NCBI GenBank assembly: GCA_019055375.1
Contig: JAHQIW010000302.1
Span: forward strand, 1-64,000
DNA from: Parelaphostrongylus tenuis
Taxonomy: Eukaryota; Nematoda; Chromadorea; Rhabditida; Metastrongylidae
DNA: 64,000 nt
Direction of reading: 5' to 3'
The notes below the pieces were generated by a model. That model was not told where the DNA came from. It saw only the letters and a program-made list of their open reading frames with translations, and made no database searches. Positions 33,301 to 43,446 of this stretch are shown piece by piece; positions within the stretch are counted from its first letter, which is position 1, and each line of letters begins with the position of its first letter. A program made the translations under genes and the position numbers.

Positions 33301-36300
33301 GAGCTTTGTGCATTTTTTTCCCATTGAAGATTAACAAAATCCTACGCCGTCCAATAATATTGGTGAGTGTTGAATTCATCCGCGAAATAGTGTTTATTCT
33401 AATGAGTACATTATCAAGAAGATCAAGCTGGGGCTGAAAATAAAATTTATATCATTTGATTCAGAAGTGAACAAAATAATCACATAATTTCTTTACTAAA
33501 CTTTGACGCTAATTCAAATCTTCCAAGACCAACCAAGCTTTTCACCTTCTATGCAACGAAGTTGGTGCCAAACTTCTCGAGGGTCATCGTATTCTTTCTA
33601 GTTCACTGAGTGACACATGATGATTGTTTGTAACCTCGGCTACTCCAAGTTTCATGGATATCCGGAGCGGCTAATATTCCCCGACAACCACGAAGAACAA
33701 GAGAGGCGCTTGTTTCGCCTTCCCACTCTCCTCAGTAGTACGGTGTCTATCGGTTCCGCCAACTCCTTGCAGGGAATGCACGCTACTTATGAAGGAATCA
33801 ACGCTAAATAACAGATCACCGCAAGTCAGGTGGTTAAATTCCCCGACATTGCAGTGACTAACAATCGAGCTCGTGGCTGGTAAAATGAATCATAGCCCTT
33901 CATTCAAAGGCGTTTATAGACCTCATTCAAAATCGATAATAATCTTATAATCAAGCAATCACATGTGAATTCTCTAAAAGGGATTGGCTAAATCGAAAGA
34001 CAACATTTTATTGAGGAGCTTGGAAAGGAGCAAGAGGTGCGAGTCTAACAATTTATAAGTGCCATACCAGACCTAAAAAATTGGCTCAAAATATGCTATG
34101 TGATCGAATTATTGTTGTTTTTGAGCGAGGTCTATAAAAGCAGTCGAATGAAGAGATACGAATCACAAAGAACATCAAAGTCTTCTTGTACCCGTAGGGC
34201 ACACAAGCAAGCTTACATTATGATATCAATGAACATATTCTTGCCATATTTGATTTTGTCTGACTATGTAGAAGTTGCATATCCCAGTTCTTCGTTCTCT
34301 GAGACCGCCCACGCCTCATAAATTTGTAAAATCACTACGATTTCTGCTTGACCTTGCTTCTTGTTGAAGGCTTCCTGTGTGCAGGTAACAATTCTCTCTA
34401 GAGAGTATGTACAACAAACTCTGCAAGTAAAGTAAGAGAATAAATTCAAAGGTCGCTTTGGTCAGTGGCCAAGATTTTGCCCACCACCATGTGGTTTGAC
34501 AAGCACCTTCTCAGACCGCGCGGTGGTGGGCAAAATCTCATAGTTACTAGTAATATACTTATTTTAGAGATATATTCTCACACTGTTTTTGCGAAGTGCA
34601 TTTGTATATTGCTTCCGAATCAACGGAATGCATGGATATGACGTAACATCGTAAAAAATGCGCATCATGATATTTGTCGATTTTCTGGGAAACAAGACAG
34701 TTTTTTTTAAGAAGAATTTTAGGACAATGTCATGATAGTATAGCCGAAAAAGTATACATATTAATAAAAACCGTTTAAAAATGTGGTGAAAATTTTTTAT
34801 TTCTCATGAAGCAGTCACTCACACTCTCCAGACGACATTTTGAGCGTACTATCTGATGCTCTTTGGAATTCCTTGCACCGCCGCATGTAAATCAATAGGA
34901 TTTTACATTATCGGCTAGCGGCCAATGTTCTATGAAAGTTCCATGACACTTTTTCGCGTGTCTGTGCTGACTTCAGGCATTCATCAGTATTTGCAGAAAA
35001 GCAGTAAGATGATTGAAAAGGATAAGAAGATGGATCACCCTAGAACTGATGCCGAATTGAGATTAGTTGTTCTCGTGTTCTCAACTGCATAGTTTCTATG
35101 GATTAGTGAGTGATAATCGAGAACGTCAGCGTAGCTGAAGCATAATATCATTTGCATAAGTATGACAAGGGATTAAATGGAGCAAACGTTTTGAATTTTC
35201 CAAAGCCACTGGTATGAGGCGTTTGGGCTAGATTTTCGCAATGTAACAAAAGTGTTCGGATATCAAAAGAAGATGTATTCCACATTTACTATCCACAACA
35301 GGCTCTAATGTAAGTTTAATCTCTGAAAATTTTCTCGGGATCATAAGACTTTCAAAGAAGTGATAGCACGATTTAGAAATTTCACTCGCATGGGTGCTTG
35401 TGGGTAACAAGGGACCAGTAGATAGATATTCGACATCATTCACTGTTCAAGAATTCTTCATAGGAGTTTTAGCGATCATTTGAAAGTTGAATTCTTTGGC
35501 TAGAACTATACATGGTCGTTTTCTGAAGAGACCCATATGTAACGCTCTAGAGATGAAAATAAAATCATAGTTCACAGGCGCATATTTCTCGCCGGACACA
35601 TAGTTTTTATGGAATCTTAGCAATCATTCGATAACGCGGGATACAAGGATTTTAACGGTACGTTCATCTTCTGGAAAGACCGTTTCTCTGCGGTACAGCA
35701 GAGAGATTATGACCAAACTCACAAACACGGGCAAGGGCATTTTGGCTTTTTCACGGAGTGGGAAGGGGGAATGACACGGGGCGCAGGACATATTGGTCGT
35801 TTCAACACGCCGGTCGATCGACTGGTCTTTTAGAGAGTCATAGATGAGTACGATTCTTGTTACTAAATTAGGAACTATTTCTCGGAACTTCAGATGAGAC
35901 GTCTGACTTTAACACCAAAAGATTCTCTCTACACGTTCATGTGTGTTTCTTGCTTCCGGCGAAGTGAGAGTTGAGCTCCGCGAGCATTATAAGTATAATT
36001 TTATTTTGAATGACACAGCTTCATAAAAGGGTCTTATTAAAAACGGCCATGTGAAACTCTAGCTGGAAACTCGAGCTTTCGATTTACTACTAACCCTTCT
36101 AAGAAAAATTCAATGTATGTTAGACGGCAACAATCTATAGACCAATCTCGTTTGCTGAGCAGGAACCATTCAAAGGAGTATTTAGAATTTTTAGAAGGCT
36201 TAAGTCTCTAGCTACAGCGCACATCTTCAATTTCTTGAAACGCCCTTTTATAGCGCTATAAAATCCAAAATAAAATTATGTTTCACATGAGCACGTGTTT

Positions 36301-38854
36301 TTTTCTATCTCGCTCATATGTCGTTGAGAAATGCTCCTTCCTGAAAGCGCTAAGATTCATTAGACAACGCAAGTTTCGAAAAATTCAAAAATCTGCTTAC
36401 TTTTTGAAAAATCTCTCATAATAGCGCTGTAGGAAAAGAAAGGACATGTGCTTTGAACCTCGGTGGATACAGCTCTTTCTTAGAAACTATTAGTGAACAT
36501 TCGACAACGTTAGTTTCACTAATCCCAACACCGTGCTTAGTTGTTGGAAATCGTTATCAGGAAGAATAATATCGAGTTTTACATTTTCGACGATTTTGCC
36601 TATCAGATACAGCCACGGAGCGGTAGTGAGTGGGGGGGGAGGGGGTGGGTTGCAATCAATCGCGTTTGAAATACTGTTAATCAATTGGGGAGTTTTTACC
36701 GCCTCGAGAAAAATTTCAGATAAAAAGGTGAGATTCTGATACTATGGAAAATTATCTACACGCTGATATTCTTCTAGTGTTTCCAGCAAATTATGCGCGC
36801 GATAAAATGAAGTCGAAAGACGAGTGCGGAGCAAAATGTTATTCTGAATTATACAGCGCTATAAATGGGTGTTTTGAAAAACCGGCGAAGTTGAGCTGTA
36901 GCAAAAGGTCTCAGCTTTTAAAAATTCGATAATACTTCTACGAAAAGTTCCTGTCCAGCAAGTGGGATTGGTTTATAAATTTGTCGCCGCCTAACACATA
37001 AGTTTCAGAAATTTTTGTAAGTGAATTAGGTCGAATATTCTTTTGTTCCTATTTAATCGAGAAATCCTTCGCCTGATCCAAGAGGCAAGCACAAAAAACA
37101 TAAATATTGAAAAATAATTTATTTGACTGTCTACTGCGGTGGTGCGATGTTACAATAAACCCAATAATGTAGAGCGGTGTGCAAAAACATTTGCGCCAGC
37201 CGGATTGGAACCTAGATTTCACTCTTTCTGGGAGCGCGTGCTGAACCATTGCACTACCGACGCCTGTTTTGACACCACTCTTTCATAAATATTGGAGTTT
37301 TGCTTTGCAACGAAGCATGCTTGTAAAGCTTCTGCGATTGCAGGTTTGCCTTTTTTTGGTCTTCCTATTTTATATCGCTGTGGTTGCGTTGTGTTTAAGT
37401 TCATACGTCGGCCTGGCTTATGTCCCTGAACACGGTACATTCGAGCCCATGGACCTACCGTTTTCTCAAATGGCTGTAAGGTGATCATTTATTTTTGTCT
37501 TGTACTTCATCATGCTGAAAGGTAGCGATAAATTTCGTGTGAGAGTTTAACAGTTCTTCGCTCAGATCGTTCATATTGCTCGCTTCTTCATAGTTTCCCA
37601 AGCATAAACAAACGGTTGCGATTTCGCAACATGTATTTGATTACTAGAATTACAATCCCTTCCACTTATGTTTTTCAGGATTTTTTCCAGCACGTCAAGG
37701 CGTTAGTTGTTGCTTGCTCTCTTAGCTTTGTAGAGATTGCACAGATTACAGAGACTAGCGAACTATAGGCATTTGGACTTTGTGTGAGACTCCATAATTG
37801 CAGATATGGTGCATCTATTTTCTAGTCTAACAACACAGTCCCTTAGACTCTTAATAAGTCGGCTTCTTAGATCTCACTGGCAATATAGACAACACTTACT
37901 TCGTTAGATTTTCGAACATGATACTGTTTCGCGCGACAGCTGGCAAAGCATATCAGGCTTAACGAAGTAGAACTCCTGAAAACCCGTGTTCACCCATTTC
38001 GATTTGATATGGACGATAGATTGGCACGGCTCGGTTCGATATGGACGGTAGATTGGCACGGCTGATGTCGCAGTAGAAATCGCGAATGCATTTAGTTTGA
38101 GGATTACTCCGTTGTGAGCATAACTTCAGAGCATATTTCGAAGGTTTTCCTAGTTTTATATCCTCCCAGTCTGTCCGATCTGTCAAAAACAACATTTATT
38201 TATGCGCTCTCACCCGTACGGAGCGCCGTTTTTGAGTGTTAAGGTGCTCGTCGCAAAGCGCGTGGGGCCGAATCCTACCCACCTACACTCCGGCAGTCAA
38301 CGACGAACTCCCTATGGAACGCCACAGCCAGGCTATCCTCGAGATTACAAGGGGATACGCTCAATTAGTATCTTAAGACGTTCACGAAGAAGGCGAAAAA
38401 ATGATAGAATGCTAGAAGTACTGGAATCTACAAGCGAGAGAAACACTGTAAAGACGGACAATGAAGTGCCAAAACTGCTACAAATATTCTATTTAAGTGC
38501 AAACCAAGCTACCAATTACTGTGTGGTATTGATGAATGTTATCACTTATCCTCTATTACTACTGGTTCTGAAATTCAAGCGAAAATCTTTTCAAAATTTG
38601 GAAGAGGAATTGAAGTTATCATTACAGGTAACTTTTTTTGAAATATGGTTTCAACATGTTATACAAACCGGCATCTTCAGGTGGCTCTAAGCGTTGGGAT
38701 AGAAGTGCTATTTTTCCTGCTGTGGGAGTTCTACCCTGTTCGAGGAACTTTACAGATTTATATTTACGGTATTTCTGGCGCATGGTATTACAACGCTATT
38801 ACACTCCCTTATCTTATCATAAACAAGTTGGTTATTTACGTAGAGGAGTGTTAA
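27228..38854 (+). CDS. Nematode 7TM chemoreceptor-type GPCR gene (six exons)
   Basis: Coding exons: 27228-27317, 27493-27648, 33231-33362, 37344-37475, about 38476-38627 and 38681-38854 (TAA). They encode about 277 residues with seven hydrophobic segments. The internal boundaries I can read are in phase 0 and match the minus-strand paralogue. Features include a Cys before TM3 (NDCVVIWR), QRALCIFFPLK at the end of TM3, the YVGLAYVPEHG loop after TM4, and YYNAITLPYLIINK in TM7. Nematode receptors of this kind are usually expressed in chemosensory neurons; the class is not assigned. Intron 2 (5.6 kb) holds a BEL/Pao remnant, an RTE 3' end and SINEs. The acceptor of exon 5 is unclear because a repeat ends just before it, so the gene could be damaged. 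Confidence 0.75.
27493..27648 (+). CDS. GPCR(+) exon 2, TM2
   Basis: After acceptor TTTATTCTAG: SIRRLCGFGARSAYLVLGF ... ALLALTGMQSNDCVVIWR, then donor GTTAGT. 156 bp, identical in length to exon 2 of the paralogue. Confidence 0.82.
27650..28300. other. Intron 2 sequence; possible BEL/Pao LTR region
   Basis: This contains a (GA)n run at 28147-28165 and lies just beyond the 3' end of the BEL/Pao coding remnant, where an LTR would be expected. I could not identify matching LTR ends. Confidence 0.3.
28309..29590 (-). pseudogene. BEL/Pao-type retrotransposon remnant
   Basis: Minus strand. 29582-29400 encodes NDLNMNLREFVSND and then PKILGISWD, the typical BEL/Pao block after the RT active site. 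28713-28309 encodes LPSRRSIRRPVNLSIPLEID, typical of the end of BEL pol. These two blocks are normally separated by well over a kilobase of RNase H and integrase, but here are about 550 bp apart, so the middle is deleted. Stops and frameshifts are present. It lies inside intron 2 of the plus-strand receptor. Confidence 0.7.
30023..30770 (+). pseudogene. RTE-type non-LTR retrotransposon, 3' part of RT
   Basis: It starts in the RT thumb region (GLQLN.TKTMFMRNG at about 30035-30080), continues with YVYLGREINMMNDL, TYAPETW, IRWAGHVMRFSDNR and then AVTDWILRDIKRSKGR and WGTLARDREKW. A TAG at 30538-30540 interrupts the frame where Trp is expected. There is no 5' portion, which is usual for RTE insertions. 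It lies in intron 2 of the plus-strand receptor. Confidence 0.82.
30775..31525. other. No gene recognised
   Basis: Intron 2 sequence; the first part is the RTE 3' tail. Nothing else is recognised. Confidence 0.4.
31530..31765 (+). repeat. tRNA-derived SINE-like repeat, family 2
   Basis: GC-rich head (CCCCAGCGTGAGAACAACTCC), box A-like ACCTCAGTGTGGTTATCAC and box B GGTTCGATCCCC near 31712. The reverse-oriented partner is at 32085-32290. Confidence 0.65.
32085..32290 (-). repeat. tRNA-derived SINE-like repeat, family 2 (inverted copy)
   Basis: On the minus strand: CAGCGTGGGAACGACTCCAC, TTTCAGTGTGACAATCACTG, and GGTTCGATTCCCTACCAGAC, all aligning to the copy at 31530-31765. The two copies form an inverted pair with a spacer of about 320 bp. 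Confidence 0.65.
32300..33225. other. No gene recognised
   Basis: Remainder of intron 2 of the plus-strand receptor; AT-rich. Confidence 0.4.
33231..33362 (+). CDS. GPCR(+) exon 3, TM3
   Basis: After acceptor TCTTTTGCAG: ITGGISVASALSMNFAHLYL, LLQRALCIFFPLK, ending before donor GTGAGT. 132 bp, the same as in the paralogue. Confidence 0.85.
33690..34170. repeat. Hammerhead-type palindromic repeat, second subtype, degenerate
   Basis: It is similar over most of its length to the left arm at 21797-22035 (TTCAACGCCGAGCAATAAATCACCGCAAG-like and CCGACATTGCAGTGAC blocks). A hammerhead-like core lies on the minus strand at 33745-33701 (CTGAGGA ... GAAAC AAGCGCC). It ends with the TTTTGAGCGAGGTCTATAAAAG border at about 34120. 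Confidence 0.5.
34472..34538. repeat. Short perfect hairpin
   Basis: AGATTTTGCCCACCACC (34472-34488) and its exact reverse complement (34522-34538) with a 33-bp loop. It may be a miniature inverted-repeat element; no other copy is recognised in the window. Confidence 0.7.
34545..36600. other. No gene; dispersed repeat near 36190-36500
   Basis: Intron 3 of the plus-strand receptor. At 36190-36500 there are two degenerate units of the dispersed repeat seen at 14930 (AGCGCTATAAAATCC, AAAATTATGTTTCACA). The rest has no recognised feature. Confidence 0.4.
36628..36649 (+). repeat. G-rich tract
   Basis: A nearly uninterrupted run of G with single A or T breaks, able to form a G-quadruplex on the plus strand. 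It is out of character with the AT-rich surroundings. Confidence 0.7.
37128..37312 (-). repeat. tRNA-like fold-back repeat, second type
   Basis: Minus strand tRNA-like block near 37265-37195: GGCGTCGGTAGTGCAATGGTTCAGCACGCGC with a box B-like GGTTCCAATCC, ending GGCGC. The outer ends (AATAATGTAGAGCGGTGTGCAAAA and TTTTGACACCACTCTTTC) are partly inverted. Same family as 47612-47790 and probably 58498-58590. Confidence 0.6.
37344..37475 (+). CDS. GPCR(+) exon 4, TM4
   Basis: After GCGATTGCAG: VCLFLVFLFYIAVVALCLSS, YVGLAYVPEHG, ending PFSQMA before donor GTAAGG. 132 bp. Confidence 0.83.
38005..38063 (+). repeat. Short tandem duplication, about 31 bp
   Basis: GATATGGACGATAGATTGG(CACGGCT) is followed directly by GATATGGACGGTAGATTGG(CACGGCT). 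Confidence 0.75.
38205..38475 (+). repeat. tRNA-derived SINE-like repeat, family 3
   Basis: It aligns with 49355-49625: a GCGTGG(G/A)GCC(G/A)AA(T/C)CC box B-like region, then CCGGCAGTCAAC(G/A)ACGA, then the A-rich AGAAG(G/A)CG(A/T)AAAA and ATGCT(A/T)GAAG tail. It ends directly before exon 5 of the plus-strand receptor. Confidence 0.6.
38476..38627 (+). CDS. GPCR(+) exon 5, TM5 (5' end uncertain)
   Basis: YLSANQATNYCVVLMNVITY then PLLLLVLKFKRK, ending EEELKLSLQ before donor GTAACT in phase 0. No good acceptor is seen at the expected place. The family-3 SINE-like repeat ends at about 38475, so it may have removed the acceptor or now supplies one. Confidence 0.65.
38681..38854 (+). CDS. GPCR(+) exon 6, TM6-TM7 and stop
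   Basis: After ATCTTCAG: VALSVGIEVLFFLLWEF, GISGAWYYNAITLPYLIINK, then LVIYVEEC and TAA. It is eight codons longer at the end than in the minus-strand paralogue. Confidence 0.8.
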   Translation: MALSVGIEVLFFLLWEFYPVRGTLQIYIYGISGAWYYNAITLPYLIINKLVIYVEEC

Positions 38855-38859
38855 AAAAA

Positions 38860-40480
38860 GAAGGCTCTTTGTTAGAGATTATATTACAGGACTGTGCGCA
38901 AGGAAATCAAACGGTTGATGTTTCATTAAAGCTAGACCACCCAAGTGACTGCTTTGCAAAAACTTCATCGATCGTCTTGACTGAGTGTTATTTGATTGCT
39001 GAGATCGTTTCAGCTTTGCCCCAGAAGTGAGGACCAAATTGGGTCTTCTCTCACATGTTTAGTGCACTTTGTTATTTGCTTCGAATATAATCCTTCACTA
39101 TTGATTATGAGAAAACCGCTTGTTCTTCAGTATTATGTGCATGTCCAATGTTCAGCAGACTACTGTTGTTCTTTCTTCGCAGTAATAAAGACGAGGACAT
39201 AGTAAGACTAGTTGTTCACTGAAAAAATTCTATCAATCCCTTCGACTTGGCTTCCTACGTCACCTTCGAACTATAAAGTTACAAGACAAGAAATTTCTAT
39301 CAAAATCAATAATTCTTGCGCAAAACTTTCAGAAGAGCACGAAAGTGCTGATGGAGTATTCTGTGGGAGAAGATAGGCAACAATGCCGCGCTTCAACTCC
39401 GCATTATTGAATTCCTTTCGATTCTGCGAAGTTTTCATCATTACTGATGATAAAATTAGTGATAGGGATTTACGTTGCATTTGAAATGAGAATTGAGACT
39501 TTCTCTGGACGGCGTTCTTGGAACCTGCTCGCAATATTTTTCGTGTCTATCGTGACCAGATGATCTGTTGTGACACATATGCTAGAATATCTGTCAATAT
39601 GGAAAAGTTGTCACATATTCGAAAGGGCTTCACTTGGATCCTATAATTGGTGAGGCTGATTTTAGCCTTTTACGAGGCTTCTAATTTCAATGGGTTACGA
39701 AGCTTTGACGGTCTCCCCACCTCGTCAGAGCCACACGCAACACTAGTCACTCCACATAGTAGGGAAGGGGCGATACGAAATGCTAAGATCGGGCAACACG
39801 AAATGTTGTCTAAGTATTCTTGCAGTCGATGGCCACGCGTGAGAGTCCGCGAAACGTGTATCCCGCTGGCTTAGTAAACTTCGAAAGAGGGCAAAATCGG
39901 CTTCTTTGATCTAAGAAAGCTATTAAACCATGTTTTCGAAGCAGTTGAGTAAGGAACATTTTGGTCATAGTAAACTGGAACAACACATTATTTAGATCGC
40001 ATAAATGCACAGCATAAGTTGAGTACAAGTGGAAATGAATGAGATAATGAACGATGATAGTTTTTCAAAACTGGTGCATGTATCTCCATTTTCATCTGCA
40101 GACTCATACAAGTAACATAATGAAGCTATGATAAGTACATGTCACGTAGTGCACTTTTGAGGCTGGCGCAACTCAAAGCATTGTGATTTTGTTATTGCTA
40201 GAAATAAAACGCCTTAGGGTTTCAATGCCAGACAAACCTGAATGGCTGACAAGCTGTTCAATGCTTAATTTCATATAAACTGCTGTGAGTTGCCGTCAAC
40301 TCATGCCGGCTTAGTTACTCTCTCAGAAAATGTCTTCGCATTTTCTGCTACATCTTACGCTTCATTGTTCAGCATTTATGTATTGTTTGTTGGTAGATTA
40401 GATGGTTCTTGGTTTTTAATATTCTTCATCTTTCAGTGCATTCTACTGCGCTCAAACAATTCAAACTTTGCGTTTTAAGT
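38860..40480. other. No gene recognised
   Basis: Downstream of the plus-strand receptor. A GC-richer patch at 39700-39760 has a faint hammerhead-like CTGACGA on the minus strand, but the GAAAC is not intact. Confidence 0.4.
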
Positions 40481-40860
40481 GCCTCTTGAGACCACGCTCA
40501 AATTTCAATATGCCTGATAGTTATTTGTGAATTTCAATATGCCTGATAGTTATTTGTGAGCCATGCATGCAGTCCCCTTTACATAAAAGAGACGCAAACG
40601 TACTATTTATTTGCGCCATCAAGTGAAAGAAATCATCAAATGGGCAGCGCTGTACACTCTGTAGCTCTTGACTGGTATTCATGAAATACCGCAGCGTCTC
40701 CTCTATAGAAGGGGGTTCTCCCTTCAGCAGGGTCAGGCTAAGACGAAAAGCATTGTGCAACTGACGAGCCCTACAGGGCCGAAACACGTTATTGCATCGT
40801 TTAAGTGTCCATAACAGGCCACATACATGGCTTGAAAATGATTATCACGCAAATTCAAAC
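40480..40860 (+). repeat. Hammerhead-type repeat with short internal duplication
   Basis: The borders match the palindrome family (GAGACCACGCTCAAATTTCAATATGCCTGATAG on the left and ATGATTATCACGCAAATTCAAAC on the right). A 30-bp block AATTTCAATATGCCTGATAG... is duplicated in tandem at 40500-40529 and 40530-40558. Only one hammerhead is present (plus strand). Confidence 0.6.
40755..40796 (+). ncRNA. Hammerhead-like motif
   Basis: GTGCAA, intact CTGACGA (40761-40767), stem II CCC-TACA-GGG, GAAAC, stem III ACACGT with one base lost, then TATTGCA. The core is intact; stem III is damaged. Confidence 0.55.
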
Positions 40861-41437
40861 TTTTGTAATGGCAGAAAAGACTCCGCCATTCCAATACGCC
40901 GCTCTTGGTATTAGACAAGCGATTTCAAACAATGTATACGTCAGAATTTTTTGCACGTTTCTAAAATATATGTTGGACTCAGTAGCGACTATACTGAACT
41001 CACTCTACTCTGAAAATCTGTCAGTCAACTAGAACATTTTGAGAGTTTCAAACTCAACAAGATTATAGAATAAAAATGCTTAGTTGCAAGAGTATTCACA
41101 GATTCCTCATCGTGCTCTGATAGCTTTAACTAATCTCAAACTCTGTTCTCCAGAAAACTAAGAAGCAGCTTTGAATTTGCAGAACTGAACTAGGACGTCG
41201 TTTTTATAGCAGTGTTGTGAAATTACAATCATATGCACAAGAGCGTTGAGTGATATGCAAAGTGCTGAGCATTAGGAGAGAGTTGAACACAGACTTCACC
41301 TTTAGCGGGGGTGAGTGATAACCAATCTGACACCAAAGCACTCCCTCTGCTGACAGTGTTTCTACAACAAAAGGCATCGAAACTGTCATCCACCAACGAT
41401 TTTGGTATGGATAGTAGATGCCGACATTGAACCAGTT

Positions 41438-41440
41438 TAA

Positions 41441-41471
<31 letters not shown>

Positions 41472-41472
41472 C
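41438..41472 (+). repeat. (AT)n microsatellite
   Basis: An uninterrupted run of TA dinucleotides with one phase slip. Confidence 0.9.
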
Positions 41473-41979
41473 CTGCGAACATTTTTATCTACTCTTTTAT
41501 GGCTGTGCTATGATGCCACAATATGACACAATCATCAGTACGCCCACGGAAAGCGTGAAATGCGGCTTCAATTTCCCTTTGACGTTCGAATTTTTGCATA
41601 TCACTCATGTTGAATAATCATCGCTAATCACATCACAATGTTTGAACTGTAAGGGTGCATTTGATATTATGAATACCACGATCAGGCAATATGAGGCTTT
41701 ATTTCGTGTTATGTTCGATTTTCACCACTTTTCAACCTGTTGCAGATAAAACATTTTCCATTCCATGAAGGTAGGATCATTTTAACTCCATCCAATAAGC
41801 AGCCATGAGAATTTTGTGTTGAGTTCACGAACCCCTCAGTATCAGTCATTGTCTGATCTTCTTCAAAACCGATGAGGACATATCTGCAAATGTGATGGCT
41901 ACCCAGCGGTACGGCGCTTCAGTCAACAGGCGGAACGTCGAAATTCCTCAAGATATTTAGCTGTGTGGGCTGCATCCAT

Positions 41980-42323
41980 GCATATCAAAAATCGCAAAGG
42001 CTCACAAACAATCTCTCTACCTGCCACTTTCCAGCAGTTGAGCTCATTGTGAGTATTCACTCTGAAGTGGGACAGAAACGGCAGTCAAATATCCTTCGTT
42101 TTTTTATTTCTTTAGAACGCTCAATTTTTCAATATGCCTGATAGATAGTTCTGAGCCATGCATACCATAGAGTCGCAAAGGCTCACAAATAATTCTCTAC
42201 CTGCCACTTCCCAACACTTGAGTTTACTGTGGGTAAGTATTCTGCAATGGAAAAAAAGCGGCCGCCTACATATTTTTCCTTTCTAATGTTTCTCCAGTAC
42301 GCTCAAATTTTAGTATGCCTGAT
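41980..42323 (+). repeat. Tandem duplication, 181-bp period
   Basis: TCGCAAAGGCTCACAAA..A and CTACCTGCCACTT.CCA.CA are repeated at a spacing of 181 bp (41992 and 42173), continuing to (C/T)CAATTTTTCAATATGCCTGATAG / CAAATTTTAGTATGCCTGATAG. Confidence 0.8.
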
Positions 42324-42745
42324 AGTTATTTGTAAACCATGCATGTGGTCTGTTATAGGCACTTATACAATGAATTACACGTGTTTCGGCATTGAAACTT
42401 CTTCAGCTGCACGGTGCCTTTCGTCTGAGCCAATTCCTCTTCGGAGAGAACGCCTTCATATGAAAGAATCGTCGAGGAACGTTTTACACGCGCCGATAAG
42501 TGATAAAGTATATTTGACGATACCAAGCAAGAGGAATTGAGTGTACAACACTGTCCCTTCGGTGATTTTATCCCTTATCGCCCCGTGTAAAACGTTCTTC
42601 GGCGACTCTTCTAATTATGGGATTCCCCTCCGAGAGGGATTGGCTCAGACAAAAGTGACGAAACTGCAGGGCTGAAACACGTGTATTGCACTGTATAAGT
42701 GCCTATTCCAAACCACATGCATATTTCAAAAATATGCTATCAGGC
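42312..42745. repeat. Hammerhead-type palindromic repeat
   Basis: The left arm at 42312-42509 is the imperfect reverse complement of the right arm at about 42566-42745, with a 56-bp spacer. Both arms keep GAAAC-ACACGTGT-A, but the CTGANGA or stem II parts are mutated (GTGACGA on the right, CTGAAGA with a weak stem II on the left). Confidence 0.7.
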
Positions 42746-42954
42746 GAATAACTATCAGGCGGCCAATATAGTTAACCTGATTGCAGATAGGCGGGGAATG
42801 TGTGTGTAACTAAAATCGGTCTGCTGTAATCGCAGCTGCCGATGTTTTGCAATTCACACTGAAAGTAGTCTACAATGGCTTGGTTGAAAGTGGTTTTAAG
42901 ACCACACTAAAAGTGCTCAGTTCAGCGTTAAACCTTTCTTACACTCCTAAGAGA

Positions 42955-43078
42955 ATTGAGCGGTGAGCAAAAATACCTCAATGGTGTAGTAGTAGCACTC
43001 GCCCCCGGTATGGATGAAATGCGGGCTCAACTCCCGTCGAAGATCAGATTTTTGTTTACCATCCAACTCTCCTAAGTA
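42955..43078 (+). repeat. tRNA-like fold-back repeat, short copy
   Basis: The borders CTAAGAGAATTGAGCGGTGAGCAAAAA and TTTTTGTTTACCATCCAACTCTCCTAAG are inverted. Between them is one plus-strand tRNA-like block (CCTCAATGGTGTAGTAGTAGCAC...) with a damaged box B (GGCTCAACTCC). Confidence 0.65.
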
Positions 43079-43144
43079 TATGCCTAATAATCATTATTTG
43101 AGACACGCATGTCAGTGGTCTGTCAAACATGGCTGACTTATAGA

Positions 43145-43187
43145 GCGCGATACACGTGTTTCAATCTTGCGATCTCGTCAGTCGGGC
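43145..43187 (-). ncRNA. Hammerhead ribozyme, left arm
   Basis: Minus strand: GCCCGA, CTGACGA, GATC-GCAA-GATT, GAAA, CACGTG stem III, GTA, TCGCGC. All core bases are present; one mismatch in stem I and a G-T pair in stem II. Confidence 0.68.
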
Positions 43188-43403
43188 AGTTACCCTTTCT
43201 CGTCTTTAGCTAATCTCTGTGGGTGCTTCAGTCGCCACACTAAGAGTTAGCGACGACAAACGTTTCACACTCTATGTCCAGTGAAAATCTCACCGAACAT
43301 AAAGTGTTGTACACTCGATTGCTCTTGGCTGGTAAAATCAATAAATCATAACTTTCGATTTAGATAACTCACAGAGGTTAGCAAAGAACGAGAAAGGGTA
43401 ACT

Positions 43404-43446
43404 GCCCGACTGACGAGATCGCAAGATCGAAACACGTGTATCGGGC
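43404..43446 (+). ncRNA. Hammerhead ribozyme, right arm, intact
   Basis: Stem I GCCCGA with TCGGGC (six perfect pairs), CTGACGA at 43410-43416, stem II GATC-GCAA-GATC with a GNRA loop, GAAA at 43429-43432, stem III ACAC/GTGT without a loop, and GTA with the predicted cut after 43440. No core position is mutated. The loopless four-pair stem III is the form known from mobile-element and satellite hammerheads that act as dimers. Activity is inferred. Confidence 0.75.

Noticed and set aside
39690..39740. Hammerhead on the minus strand
   Set aside because: CTGACGA and a GGT/ACC stem are present, but GAAAC is missing (GTCAAAGC), so I do not call it.
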